From Dendrobium chrysotoxum (lineage: Eukaryota; Streptophyta; Magnoliopsida; Asparagales; Orchidaceae), in assembly GCA_019925795.1 (NCBI GenBank), contig CM034313.1, positions 84,413,663 through 84,477,662 of the forward strand: a DNA stretch of 64,000 nt, given 5' to 3'. The notes beneath the pieces are model-generated. The model saw nothing but the letters and a program-made list of their open reading frames with translations. It was not told the origin of the DNA and ran no database searches. Positions 11,572 to 23,816 of this stretch are shown here, piece by piece. Made by a program: the position numbers and the translations under genes. Within the stretch, counting starts at the first letter, position 1; every line of letters starts with the position of its first letter.

Positions 11572-13275
11572 TCTATACTACTATATAAGTGTGGCTTGGG
11601 GATTCCACCAAATACAATCCTAGCCTTCCATTTAATTTATCAAAGATGAATCTCAACCTTTAATTTTCTTTATATATTTAATTAACTTATTTATTAACTT
11701 CATTTATTCATTTAAATGTATGATATTTTTTATTTAGTTTACATTGATTATATTTAAGTAAGAGTCAATTGATGCATTTAATTATATTTATTTTTATATT
11801 CAATTAAAATTAATTAATATTTAATTTTATTATTTTTAAATTAATACATACTCTAACAATTAATAATATAATTCATTAATTAATATTTATCATATATATA
11901 CCATTATAAAACTAATTTTGTAATTCTTCTTATATTGAATTCTAGCCCTTAAATTTATGATGAATATCAAATCCTAACAGTTATATGTATGATTATTACA
12001 TAAAATTCAAATTAAATCATATCTTTCAATACTCTCATTTTTAATATATCTTAATTAATACTATTATTTGCTTATTCTGCATGCTAACATTTAACTGCAC
12101 AATTTACTTTCAATAAGAAATTAACGTAAATATTAAATTATTTAACCTATACTACTATATAAGTGTGTTTTGGGATTCCACCCAAATACAATCTTAGCCT
12201 TTCATTTAATTTATCAAAGATGAATCTCAACCTTTCATTTTATTTATTAACTTCATTTATTTATTTAAATACATGACATTTTTCATTTAGTTTATATTGA
12301 TTGCATTTAAGTAAAAGTCAATTAGTGCATTTAATTATATTTATTTTTATATTCAATTAGGATTAATTAGTATATTTATTTTTATTTTTTCTAAATTAAT
12401 ACATACTCTAACAATTAATAATATAATTTATTAATTAATATTTATCATATATATACATTATAAAACTAATTTTGTAATTCTTCTCATATTGAATTCTAGC
12501 CCTTAAATTTATGATGAATATCAAATCCTAACAATTATATGTATGATTATTATATAAAATTCAAATTAAATCATATCTTTTTAATACTCTCATTTTTAAT
12601 ATATCTTAATTAATATTATTATTTGTTTATTCTGCATGCTATCATTTAACTGCATAATTTACTTTCAATAAAAAATTAATGTAAATATTAAATTATTTAA
12701 CATATACTACTATATAAGTGTGGCTTGGGATTCCACCCAAATACAATCCTAGCCTTCCATTTAATTTATCAAAGATGAATCTCAATCTTTTATTTTATTT
12801 ATACATTTAATTAACTTATTTATTAACTTCATTTGTTCATTTAAATGCATGATATTTTTCATTTAGTTTATATTGATTACATTTAAGTAAGAGTCAATTG
12901 GTGCATTTAATTATATTTATTTTTATATTCAATTAGGATAAATTAATATATTTATTTTTATTATTTTTTAATTAATACACACTCTAAAAATTAATAATAT
13001 AATTTATTAATTAATATTTATCATATATATACCATTATAAAACTAATTTTGTAATTCTTCTCATATTAAATTCTAGCCCTTAAATTTATGATGAATATCA
13101 AATCCTAACAGTTAAATATATGATTATTATATAAAATTCAAATTAAATCATACCTCTTCAATACTCTCATTTTTAATATATTTTAATTATTATTGTTTGC
13201 TTATTATGCATGCTATCATTTAACTGCATAATTTACTTTCAATAAAAAATTAATGTAAATATTAAATTATTTAAA
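11572..13275 (+). repeat. Tandem triplication of the Helitron 5' end (about 560 bp)
   Basis: The string CTATATAAGTGTG starts at 11,581, 12,155 and 12,710, giving units of about 574, 555 and 560 bp. Each unit begins with the Helitron 5' end sequence and continues through the same order of landmarks (GATTCCACC, AATTTATCAAAGATGAATCT, TTTATGATGAATATCAAATC, TTCAATAA-AAATTAA). Only the first unit keeps the TC terminus; the second has CC and the third has AT at the equivalent place. Confidence 0.9.
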
Positions 13276-14449
13276 ATAACTATGTTTATTCATATATTAC
13301 ATTTGCATGGTTCAATATCAAATTTATTATAAAAAAATTAACTTACTCTTCATCTCCCAAAATTCAGCTTGAACAATATATATTTATTATTATAAATATT
13401 ACTATTATAAAAGTAACTTGAATTTCTTCACAAATAAAATTCTAGCCTTTCATTTTAGTTATTAAAATAGAATTCTGGTCTTTATTTTAATTATCGTATT
13501 ATGATTAATTAATTATTTTAAAAATAATTAATTATAATTTTTTTATTTAAGTAAATAAATAAAAAATATATACTTTGAATTTCCTAATACTTCTTAATGT
13601 TCATTCACATTAATTGAATACCCATTCGTATTCTCCTTTTATTATCTCATACTATTCTTATTCCCTTTTATCATTATCTTAATTATTATATTAATTAAAT
13701 ATCCTTTCATATTCTCATCTTTGTATCCCTTATATTTATTATTCCTCTTCATATTTTTCTCTTTGTATTCCGTATAATTTCTATTTCTCTTCATATTCCC
13801 CTCTTCATAACTCTTTCTATTTCTTGTCATTATATATTACAACTCCCGTAATTCATGAAACTCTCAACCTATCTAAAATTTTATACAATCCTTCATTATC
13901 TCTCCTATTTCTATGGTGTTGGGAAAATGATCTGGCTGCACTGCTCCTAACAACTCCTCCATAATGGCAGTGTTGGGACGACGAGAAGACCATATCAACT
14001 TCTTGCAGCTTCTCTGTGGCAGCAGGAAAGCTTTGGATGCCAAAGATGTTTCAATTTTTTTTATTTAGAAATTTATCTAATTATAATTATAATTTTATCT
14101 ATAAAATGAAATCTCTTTGCATAGTTATTTTTTTATCATTTGTTTGATTTTGTAGGAAATGTTTTGGATGTCGAAGATGTCTTCAATTATTTTCGTTGAA
14201 AAATCTCTCTAATTGCATTTATATTTTACTTTATATATGAAATGAAATCTCTTTACTTAGTTATTTTTCTTTGTTTGATTTATTGAGTTTAATTATATTC
14301 AATTATATTTTATTTATTGTTTAATTTATTGATTTCTTTATTTCAATCACTTATATATTTTTATTTATTTGATTTATTGAGTTTAATTATATTCAATTAT
14401 ATTTTGTGATCATTTGTTTGATTTATGGATGTCTTTATTTTTTTTCATA
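13276..14449. other. Outer Helitron interior, no gene seen
   Basis: AT-rich sequence without recognisable coding exons. A roughly 145-bp segment beginning AAGCTTTGGATGCCAAAGAT (14,028) is repeated in diverged form beginning near 14,158 (TTTTGGATGTCGAAGATG). The string 'TTGATTTATTGAGTTTAATT' also recurs nearby. The minus-strand inner Helitron starts at the next base. Confidence 0.5.
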
Positions 14450-14462
14450 CTAGTTTAAATGC

Positions 14463-14481
14463 ACGTGCACACAGTGCACGT
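14463..14481 (-). terminator. Inner Helitron 3' terminal hairpin
   Basis: ACGTGCAC and GTGCACGT form a perfect 8-bp stem with a 3-nt loop. On the minus strand it is followed by a short spacer and ACTAG, ending at 14,450. This is the Helitron rolling-circle termination signal, not a transcription terminator. Confidence 0.8.
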
Positions 14482-15324
14482 TGCTAGAATCTTAAAAATA
14501 TAATTATATGAGACTATGATTGTGATAACATATACAAAATCTCTGTTCAATTATATAAATTGATAATCATAAAATAATTTAAGAAGTATTCGGGGCAGAG
14601 CCATGAATAGGATCAAAAACAAATTAAAACAAAATAGGATCATAAACAAATAAAAACAAATTCACAATCATAAAATAATTTAAGAATTGAAAATATAATA
14701 AAAAATCTCTTTTGCTATCAGCACATAATAATAAAATAGGACCAGAAACAAATGAAGGAGACATCCATATCTTAAGTTGCTTAGCCACATCTCTAAGGAA
14801 GCTCATGTTCAATTTATTTAGAAAGAAAAAACAATTTTATTTTACTCACTGCAACTATTTTATAATATAAAATTAGCATAGTTTGATCGGTACAGTCATA
14901 TAATGAAAGAACTATTTCATAAATATATCTGGAATGCACAATACTTATGAACTTCATAGCATGAGTTCGACAACTTTCAAGATATATTTCTCATACACAT
15001 TAACTTTGCATGTTGTCTGAACATTTCCAGTAAAGAATATTGTAATCGGCTCTCCTTTTAGGACTTCATATTTAGAGAATGAACACGGTGACAAGATAGA
15101 AAACCACCAATAGCTGTTTCCCTGGACTCACCTAATTATCTTCATCATATTCTGCGAAGCGAAGGTGTTCACATCAATGCAAGAGAAATCATCAACATCA
15201 CCAACCATAGTAAGTTATTCAGAGCATGATAATCTGAAAGTCAAAGGAAATGCAAGTGAAGTAATAGAAACAAAAGCAATAAACTTTATAATTATTATAC
15301 AGTTGATTCATGGAAAGCACTGAC

Positions 15325-16400
15325 CAGCTGCAGATGAATTTCCATGATCAGAAAGACTGGGCTGAGAAGATGGTGACATACTAATCCCAAGGTTCGAACA
15401 ATCTGCTCCAATGGAACCTGTGCAGTTCTAGAAAAGTTAAATCATTGAGAAACGGATGAGTATGACAAAAAAAATCTCATATATTACATTTTTTAATTAT
15501 ATAGTGTTTTTCATGTCTTGGATTTATTAAAAAACATTATAATGTAGAGATCTAAAAACTAAATTAAAAAAAATACTGTGGTAAACAAAGCTTCAAGCTT
15601 TTGGTTAAGTAGTTGAAAGCATTTCCAAATCTGAAAACATGAATGCCACCAACCAAAGGTTTAATATCATGTCTTTATTACATTGATAAAAGAGATGAAA
15701 TGCATACAATTCTTGTAACAAGGGAGGCTGGAGACATTAAGAAGGTTATCGTAGCCTTTCTTGCACTCACACCTGTGCTCAAATGTTGAGCTCCGAACGC
15801 ATTCTCCACCACCACAGAAACTCCATGTGGAAGATTTCAGAATGAAAATCAAGCTAATTAGCATCAAATTTAGTCTATGACAATGCTGAAGTTTAGATAA
15901 AATGACAAGAATAAATGCACCAGTGTAATTTAGGTGAAGGTTATAGGTTATTAGATTTAGTAGGTTGTTATGGGTCATGTACTGCTATAAATACTTCTTT
16001 TAGGAGGAATTAGAGCATAAAAAATGAATGTGCTAAAAAGCTCTACCTATTTCCTATCCTTCCCTAATGAGAGTCTGGAGTTCTGAGCATCCTCAAAGCT
16101 CCTGCCCCTCCTCCCTCATTCAATCATGAAAATTTTAGGCATCCTGAAATTACTTGATTATCATACTTTCTAGTGTTTTTCTGTGTTTGTGTAAGTTTTC
16201 TGAGCTTTGTTCGTAACAGAAAATTGAATATATATGGTGAAGGTCATGCTTACGATCGAAGAGGCTGAACTTGTCTGAAGGAGCTGGAAATGGTGGAAGT
16301 GCAACCGGCCCAGAAATCTGTGTGCAAGAGTTATTTATGCAAACTGAACATAACAAATTAAGGTTAGTTAGTGAACAACTTAGATGAACAATTTGCATCT
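15325..16400 (-). pseudogene. Captured fragment of a plant EGF-like protein gene
   Basis: Three exon-like blocks lie in order on the minus strand. About 16,400-16,254 reads CSVCINNSCTQISGP and ends in FD before a GTAAGC donor. 15,835-15,705 reads WSFCGGGECVRSSTFEHRCE followed by CKKGYDNLLNVSSLPCYKNC. 15,427-15,325 reads CTGSIGADCSNLGISMSPSS before a GTCAGT donor. The CGGG-C-RCEC-GY-NLLN-PCY-C spacing and GADCSNLGIS are features of a family of small secreted, EGF-like plant proteins I recognise but cannot name with a symbol. The N-terminal exons and C-terminal anchor are absent, some splice sites are poor, and it lies inside the inner Helitron on its strand. I therefore infer a captured, non-functional copy. 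Confidence 0.65.
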
Positions 16401-17278
16401 GCGCAGGACAAATGCTTCCAAATGGTTCCCTTAATAAAATCTTCATAAATCTGGGCTTAGATGAACAATCACCAGCCATAAATTGTCCAAATTTACAAAT
16501 CAGATAAATACCGATTATGGTGTATTACAATTTATGAAATGAAGTTATTATTCAAAATTTTTTGAGATTCTGCATTTATTATGAGCTTCTACTACATTAA
16601 TTTGTTTGTAAAATGTATGATATTAATTCCTAGACTGATTTGATTTTGAAATTAATATAGACAAAGTGAAAGAAACTCATAGTTGGGTATAAGGCAAGAT
16701 AGGAAACGGAAATGGTCTTCAACATGTAACTGAGTCTAACTGGGATTACATTGAAAAGTTGTTGTGGGTATTATAGACTTTGTCTACTTTAAAAAAAATC
16801 AAATAATAGCTTTCTCACATATATCACATCTCAATTCTAATCTTATGGTGGAAACATGAACTAAAATACAAATTATCAAATGAAGCTAAGATGCAAGCTT
16901 TGTTTTCTATATAAATTCTAAACAATTAAGAACCTATTCAAACCATCACATAAGACAAAATTTTTTCGGTTATAAAACTACCAAGGAAAATATACAATAG
17001 CCTAAGAATTGAAATTACATTTTATGTTAATCAATATTTTTAGTTGATTAAGAATATTAGAATATTAAAAACTAAATGTAGGTGGCCCATTTGGTGCTAC
17101 CTTGGAATTGAGAAAAATAAAAATAGCCTAGAGCAATTCCAACAAGACAGAAAGGCAAGGTTGAAATTAGAGTTAAAAGAGAAGCATAATTTTTTTATTG
17201 TAACAAGAAAAAACCCTCAACCTTTTTCATCCGGGCTTGGGACCGGCATTGGCGGTTTTAAAAAAATTTTGTATAATG
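16401..17278. other. No gene seen
   Basis: AT-rich DNA between the EGF-like fragment and the foldback repeat. An open frame at 17,044-17,334 has no recognisable domain and runs into the left foldback arm. Confidence 0.45.
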
Positions 17279-17613
17279 TTAATATTTTTTTTTATTTATT
17301 GTCACATTTTTTTAAGCTTCATCTAGAGTCGTAGGATATTCACTTTTAACCTCTTTATAATATCAAATTACTTGGTAATCATAAGGTAAACACAAAATAT
17401 AAAAAATATATATATAATTAAAAATCTTCAATAAACAAATTTAAAACTTCTTATAAGTATATTTAAGACAAAATAAACAATGCATATAAAGTATGAGTAG
17501 AAAGATAAAAGATTTTACAAAGTAATTTGATATTATAAAGAGGTTAAAAGTGAATCTCCTACAACTCTAGATGAAGCTTAAAGAAATGTGACAAGAAATA
17601 AAAAAAAATATTA
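17279..17613. repeat. Foldback (inverted) repeat, about 95-bp arms
   Basis: 17,279-17,375 and 17,520-17,613 are reverse complements with few mismatches; both contain AAGCTTCATCTAGAGT and CACTTTTAACCTCTTTATAA or their complements. The spacer is about 145 bp and AT-rich. The structure lies directly at the broken 3' end of the Helitron Rep gene, so its insertion or the associated rearrangement may have caused the truncation. Confidence 0.85.
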
Positions 17614-17671
17614 ATCCTCATATAAAGAATACAATGCAATTTTCTATTGTTTCAGCTATCAACAAGGATTG

Positions 17672-19714
17672 TTATTTATTCTTGCATAGACCTTTCTTCA
17701 TACAAGGATTGTTTTTGTTTAATGTTCCACATGGACCATGCATCATATGTTTCACAACTAATTCATGCAACCTTTTATACTTCGACGGATCCGATAATTC
17801 TGCAGACACAATCCTATCAAATTGCATTGGAGTTGATATCTTAAATCCAGTCTTTAAAATAACTAAGAAATGTGCATGTGGAAGACCTCTTTTTTGAAAT
17901 TCTATAACATATGCATGAGCAGCCACACCTCCAAAAATAGATTTTTTAAATAACTGATCCTTTAGATCTTGTAATTTAGACCTAAAAATATGTGTCGTTA
18001 AGTCTGGCCTATCTTGTGCAGATTGCCCTGGCTTCAACTCATTCTGGATTTCTTGCCAATCAGGATTGCATGTAATAGTTATAAATAAATCAGGTTTTCC
18101 AAAACGTTGTACAATAGCCATTGCATCCAAATACCTACGCCTCATATCACGAGGTCCTCCAATAAAGGAGGGTGGAAGTATAATTTTTTGCCCGACATTA
18201 TTGCTTAATGTTTCACCAGCTGCCACGCTATCAATGATCCCCTTGTATAATTCTGATCGAATTGTATGCTGATTTTTTTTATAAAAATCCAATCGACTTG
18301 TCTCAATCTTCACATACATGTCAACAACATATTGATGCAGTAATCTACCACCATATAAAATAACTGATTTAATATTTTCCCGAATTTGAAGCTTGTAACA
18401 ATAATATTCTCTGCATGAAACTCTTTCCTTTGATGACTTCTGAATAACTGTATTTTTATACGTTAATATTAATATTCGATAACATAATATAATTAGAATA
18501 GAAAATTTTATTAAAAAAATAGTAATATAATAACTTACAATGTTCTTCTTGGATGAATAAATCTTCCTCGGTTGCAGGTCGACCCAATATATGGATAGGC
18601 ACATAATTGTTACTTCTTTGAAATTTAGAATTTCGATTGATATTTTGATGCCATCCAACTTCTCCATTGGAAAATAGAATAGGATATTATAAAGGGTCAT
18701 ACCATCCGAAATAATGCTTGATCTTTCGATATGTGCCAGAATGTGAAGTCAAAATAATATCACGTTCTACTACACCTGTTGTATTATTTCCTTCAATCCA
18801 TATTGCTGCAACTTGTGACATAGTAGGAGAATTATAAACTCTCTGATCTAATCGTACATCAGATGTAATGCTTATTTCAAAATTTTCCAATATTCCTCTA
18901 TTATTCAAAGATCTGAAGAATTGCGAATAAGGATTTATGGAAAGTATATCAATTAATTTATTTACTAATTCCTCAGAAAGATTCAAGTCTTCAATCACAT
19001 TCATTCTATTACTTGTTTCGGCATCAGTATCATAAATGTATAATTGAAAATAGCATGGACCATTTATTCCTTTTGCAATCGGTGGGAGGCTATGATAAAT
19101 TTGTCCTTGAGCTCTAAATGTATACACGCCTTGTCTTGAATTTGCTAAATTTTTATCAATATGAGCTCCAAAAGATGTGAATGAGAATATACTATTATAT
19201 GCCCTGATCTTACTTCTAAATTCCTTTGATTCGGATAAAGAGGACGTGAATAATTCATAAAGTTGTTCAGGGACATCTGTTGGAGCAAGCAAAACTTCTC
19301 CATTGTAGCAGCAAAATGTTGGTGGCTCATATTGAAATTTTCTTGCATTATAATAGCAACATATACGCGGTTCATGAAGAATATGCATTGCTGAAATACT
19401 TGAATCGTAGTTTATAATCCCATCTTTAATATTTGACACATCAAAATTTGTTTTTAAAAAAAGTATTTAAATATTAAAAAATAAATTATATATATGATTA
19501 AAGAGTTGTAAGAAAATTGACCTGTAGAATGTGATGATGATGGCAAACATGCAATTTCAAGATTTGAAAATTTCTTTCTTCTTTTGCTAGCAAGAACGAT
19601 GGCTTGCTTTTTTTGTTTCTTTTCTTCAGCTGACATTTTAGCATATTTATGTCTGTAATATTCTATTTGTCTTTGCATTTTCATGTCAAATATATCTATC
19701 AAAATTATTAGCAA
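17672..19714 (-). pseudogene. Helitron Rep (HUH endonuclease) gene, truncated
   Basis: The protein would nick and join DNA during rolling-circle transposition. The N-terminal piece (19,714-19,454) has RHKYAKMSAEEKKQ, typical of Helitron protein starts. The next part (19,439-18,690) has PPTFCCYNGEV and GVYTFRAQGQIYHSLPP, and is followed by an in-frame stop at 18,687-18,689. The same frame continues to EEDLFIQEEH, where a GTAAGT donor (18,538) and a TACAG acceptor (18,448) define a 91-nt intron that keeps the frame. The last exon has CREYYCYKLQ, LLHQYVVDMYVKIE, FITITCNPDWQEI and RGLPHAHFLVIL, whose HAH is the HUH metal-binding motif. The frame ends soon after CMKKGLCKNK, before the paired catalytic tyrosines and the whole helicase domain. 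It is dead: one stop plus loss of the C-terminal half. Confidence 0.85.
18448..18538 (-). other. Predicted intron in Helitron Rep
   Basis: On the minus strand the donor is GTAAGT at 18,538 and the acceptor is ACAG ending at 18,448. Removing these 91 nt joins EEH to FIQKSSKERVSCREYY in frame, whereas the genomic sequence between is AT-rich and does not code. Confidence 0.7.
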
Positions 19715-20529
19715 TGTAGTTAATAGATGTGAATGATGATAAATAATTTAATAAATTTTTAAATATATGATTGGACATTTAAGATTATCGAGGGCAAGTT
19801 AATATATAAAATGCCAATAGAATCCGAATAGCAAAAATTAATCGTTAAAACAATATTTATAGTGTCACAAGCATCGTGTGATGAAGGGTAGATATAGTCA
19901 TATAGGATTAGTTTATGCTTTCTAAGGAGGTGGAATATCTTCATTATATCTCTGTATCAAAACATTTATATTTCTTAACTCGCTCAAGCTATGTGAAAAA
20001 TTCAACGTAGGCACCCTTTATCAGTTTATTTATCTCTCTTGTATAAGAGGTGCAGGATCAATTTGAGGAGGTAATTTGCGAACACTTATTTATTAGAGTA
20101 AGATGATTTCTTCATGTTAAGTATTTTGTTGATTCCATTATGCTAACATATGAGAGGATCCTCCAATATGTGATCTTTTTCCCACCCTTATTAATTGGAT
20201 CTGGATGCACATATCGTTTAGATAGTTGATTTTTTTTATTTCCCTCTTACATATTTTATCCCTAGAAAACAGCTTTCTTTTCAACTTGTTCTAAAGATAG
20301 GCTTTTGTTCTTTCATTCTAAATTCATAGATCCATTCATAATTTGCTAGGAACAACTATTTTTACTAAATAAATAACTTGCAGCAAGTACATCTCCCGGG
20401 TTAAGGGAACGGTTTCCTCATGAGATGCCACGAAAGAGAGGGAAAAATCATTGGAGAAGTTGTAGCAAGTGGAGAAGGCTTTCAAATTAAAAAAAATAAA
20501 CACATATACCTTCTAAGATAAAGGAGTTG
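19715..20529. other. Inner Helitron, upstream of Rep; no gene seen
   Basis: AT-rich, with no recognisable exon on either strand. It could hold the Rep promoter, but no TATA box stood out. Confidence 0.4.
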
Positions 20530-21522
20530 ATTAGGAATTTAGTGATGATGCTAGTATTGTGATTTGGAAGCATATGAAAGTAGAAAAAATAGATCTTCAT
20601 GATTGTGATGGATGTGATTTCACACGTAAAAATTTGAATTTAGAATTGAACTTATAATACTATTTACTTGAAAACATATACTTCAATTTGCACCATATTC
20701 TTTACGTGCATTTGAATGAGAGCCTTAATAATTTTCAAGATTACATGTTATGGATTTCTAAGAACATAATTGATGGAATCAAAACAATCAATTTCACTAA
20801 ATGTGGATACAATGCAAAATTTGATTAGGATATTATATAAACTAAACTGAGAATATAATACTTGTCAATCATGTTGAAGAACGTTGGCCATTAAAAGAGA
20901 AGCATGATGAAGTTTCTGATTAGCCATATTTTATTTCTTATTATTCTTGCCATTGTTATCACCTATGCTATCCAATGTTGGACAAATGTCATGTTTCTAA
21001 TGATAAAGTCAATTCATTATTAATCCCAATAAGTCCTCTTAAGAGGAAATTACCTGATTAAACAATAGATTAGCAGAAATTATAATATTCACATAATGTG
21101 TTGTAGGACTACGAGAGGAGAACTATGGCTAAGATAAACATGAGTTGCAAGACTGCTAGAGGAGAACCTGGTTTCTTGAAGACCCTTGTGGTGTGAGTAA
21201 TGAATATGATGAAGAAGATGACGCTATTGGAATAATGAAGTTAAAGCATTAGAAAAAGAAGAAAGGAGGTGATAACGATTATCAAGACTGGAGTGGAGAG
21301 AATGAGGATGTAAATACTTTGGCTGCAAAGCCTGGAAGTGCTAAGCGGCAAAGACACTCTACCAGATCAAAAGACCCAAAGAAACAACGTGTTAATATTC
21401 CGGGCCATAAGAAGCTTGTAAATAAAGGATTCAATGGTTAATAGAAAGAACTTGATAATGAGGATGGTAAAACCCTGGGAGGTCTCATTGTTGGTGATGA
21501 TGATATAGAAAAGGAATAAGAA
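20530..21522 (+). pseudogene. Coding-like fragment, unidentified captured gene
   Basis: I do not recognise the gene. The plus strand reads like decayed coding DNA: DDASIVIWKHMKVEKIDLHD, then YMLWISKNIIDGIKTINFTK, then LVNHVEERWPLKEKHDEVSD before a stop. After a possible intron ending GTTGTAG (about 21,107) there is a lysine-rich part with GGDNDYQDWSGENED and RQRHSTRSKDPKKQRVN, interrupted by TAG and TAA stops. Codon-like composition is clear against the AT-rich surroundings. Position inside the inner Helitron suggests another captured host exon set, in the orientation opposite to Rep. The basic, acidic-patch-containing part would suit a nuclear protein, but that is only a guess. Confidence 0.45.
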
Positions 21523-22400
21523 GTGTCATAAAAAATATATAAAATCTATTTTGCATCAAGAAAGATATTCTTCACAATAAGATAAACCCATTTTCATGGA
21601 TCTGTGCATGTAACGCCTACATAAAAATTTGAGTATTGGTTGATGTTTCATGAGCAAGGGTGAATAAAAAAAAATTATAATTTAAAGAAGTACAATAAAA
21701 TATAATATTGTCAATCTTATGCATAATAAATATTCAAGTACTTGTAAAGTAATTGCAAGTAACAAAATAAAAAAAAGCAATGTTAAAGTAATTGCATGAC
21801 AGAAAATAAATAATATTTATTCTGCACAAATAATTTCATTACCTAATCCTTGAGGACGAAAGAGTAGAGACTCAGAAACCAAATACAAATCACGAAATAC
21901 CTAATAGAAAAAAAAAAAGAGATATTAGTTTTAATGTAATGATAGGCCAACATTATAGATACATATTTAAAAATAATATTCAGCAAAGCTTAAACGGTTC
22001 TAAATTTAGGATGATATCTAAAACTTCTCAACAAACGGTTCGCTTCTTTTATTTATTGCCTACATCTGACAATTCGGGTTTTGCACGACAGAAAGTTGAT
22101 GCTTTTCCAATTAGTCCGTCTCTAATTTCTAAAAACATATGCTCACTTTTAAAGAAGATTAAAAGTTATTTAAGTGACATTTACTTAATTAATTTATGAG
22201 ACGTATGGATCTTTTGTGCATAAGCGGCATCTTATTAAGAAGACAAATTAATAATGATAATTTCAGAAGTATATAACAATACTTGAAATGAAGCATAATA
22301 ATTATGATGAAAATTAATTTCATTTCTCATTAATATGATCCCTTAATCGAAAAAAGTCTTGGTATTTCACATGAGAACACTATAGCTTTGTTCTTATGCA

Positions 22401-22653
22401 GCCGGCCATTCCATGACAAGCATATCTCAGAGGAAGTCAGTGGAGATGTCCTTAGGGAGGCATGACAAGTAATATTTGTTGTTCTATCACTTAAATCTGT
22501 ATTTTTTTAATTTTGTTTAATTTCTTCAAAATATATTGTTGTTAAGGTGTGCGTATTAGGATCCATTTATTCCCGACTTTGTCATTGTGGCAGGAATTCA
22601 AAGGTTGCGTTTTTAAGATTATGCGAGGATGTGATAAGTAGGGATTATCATGA
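22401..22653 (+). pseudogene. Captured fragment of ribosomal protein eS6 (RPS6)
   Basis: Two exon-like blocks encode a decayed piece of the 40S ribosomal protein S6 N-terminal half. 22,403-22,465 reads RPFHDKHISEEVSGDVLREA and then a stop. After an intron-like gap with a GCAG acceptor, 22,594-22,653 reads EFKGCVFKIMRGCDK and then a stop. In eS6 these segments are adjacent (DKRISQEVSGD followed by EFKGYVFKIMGGCDK), so order, orientation and an intron position are preserved. There are several substitutions and at least three stop codons, and the rest of the gene is missing. It lies inside the inner Helitron, on the strand opposite to Rep. Confidence 0.75.
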
Positions 22654-23667
22654 ACATAGATTCTTAGGAGTTATTTGGTTAATTATTAATTGAAATATCA
22701 GTTTTTTCTTGGTTAAATGATATTGCCACTCAAAATTGCAGTTCTAATTAGAAGGATCAATATTAATATCAGGTTTCATTTCTCTTGATAATAGCTAATT
22801 CAACCATCCATAGTAGAACCGACATCTCTATAGCTACAACAGCAAGATGTAAGTAAACTAAAAAAGTGACTTATGTCAGTAAGATTGATCCGAAATTTGT
22901 ATATAACATAAAATTTGAAGGTAAACATAACACCTTGAATAAAAACAAACAGAAATCATAACCCAAACAATGCATGTCTAAAGCAAGTTCAAATATCAAA
23001 TTCAGGATGAACAAAGGATTGAATTTAAAAGTTGTATTTTGAAGGACAAAAATCCCTGATTTGATGTAGACTAATTGCAACCACAAAAATATAGAAAAAA
23101 AATTCAGCACAGTTAAATTAATTACCTACTCGTTGAAGACGAAAGATCAGAGCAATGGAAACCACTAAAGACCTAACAAAAAAAAATTGAGAATATGTTA
23201 AATTTTATATTTTAAAATGAAATTGTAGTACAATCTACACCCAAATAAAGGTGAGAATAGTTTTTTAAAACATTAGGTAATATATTCATGTTTAGAAGTT
23301 TTACAAAGTGATAATACACCATTATGTAAAACATTCATTCAACTATTTAGTTGAACTTTAACATATTCATTCTTATCCACAACATCTATACGCAAATGAT
23401 AGAAATAGGAGAATCTTTTAACAAATATTCTCTAATGACAATCTTTAGCCTATGGTCAGGAACTGTTAATTTTAATAAACTTTAACAAAAGTCTTAGCAC
23501 ATCGTAGAATAAAAAAATCAAGAAACTATTGAATTGATAGTACAACTGGTAGCATAAAGCATGAACAGAAGCCAAATAAAATTAAATTTGTGAAACCAAA
23601 TAAAATCTACAAGATTGTAATCAACTGTGTTACCTTTGAAGTAGAAAATTTATCAAAATAAACCACG
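22654..23667. other. Inner Helitron interior, no gene seen
   Basis: AT-rich sequence. A phrase of the form TTGAAGACGAAAGATCAGAG (23,135) recurs near 21,857 (CTTGAGGACGAAAGAGTAGAG) and near 36,345 (GTTGAAGTCGAAAGAGTAGAG) with similar downstream words. These three sites may be remnants of an internally repeated unit. Confidence 0.4.
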
Positions 23668-23816
23668 AGAGCAAATGTTTATAACCATTTAGCAAGTATT
23701 ACTATGAATCAATAAAGTTTCCAGACTCCAAATATTTTATTGCAACCTAAATTCAAGTTTAACAAGAAGATCATGAAATAAGAAACTTTACTAAGGACAG
23801 CATTTCAACCCTGCTA
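23668..23816 (+). repeat. Direct repeat, left copy (about 150 bp)
   Basis: This block, from AGCAAATGTTTATAACC to CAGCATTTCAACCCTGC, recurs almost unchanged at 35,934-36,083. The Tat element lies between the copies; without it they would be about 1.5 kb apart. The sequence just downstream (23,817-23,910, GGCTTGCCCTAGCTTCTTCG) is also present in inverted form at about 36,710-36,765. Confidence 0.85.

Noticed and set aside
14483..14486. CTAG right of the 14,463-14,481 hairpin as a plus-strand Helitron 3' end
   Set aside because: It lies too close to the stem and is followed by A, not T. The minus-strand reading has the proper spacer and host T.
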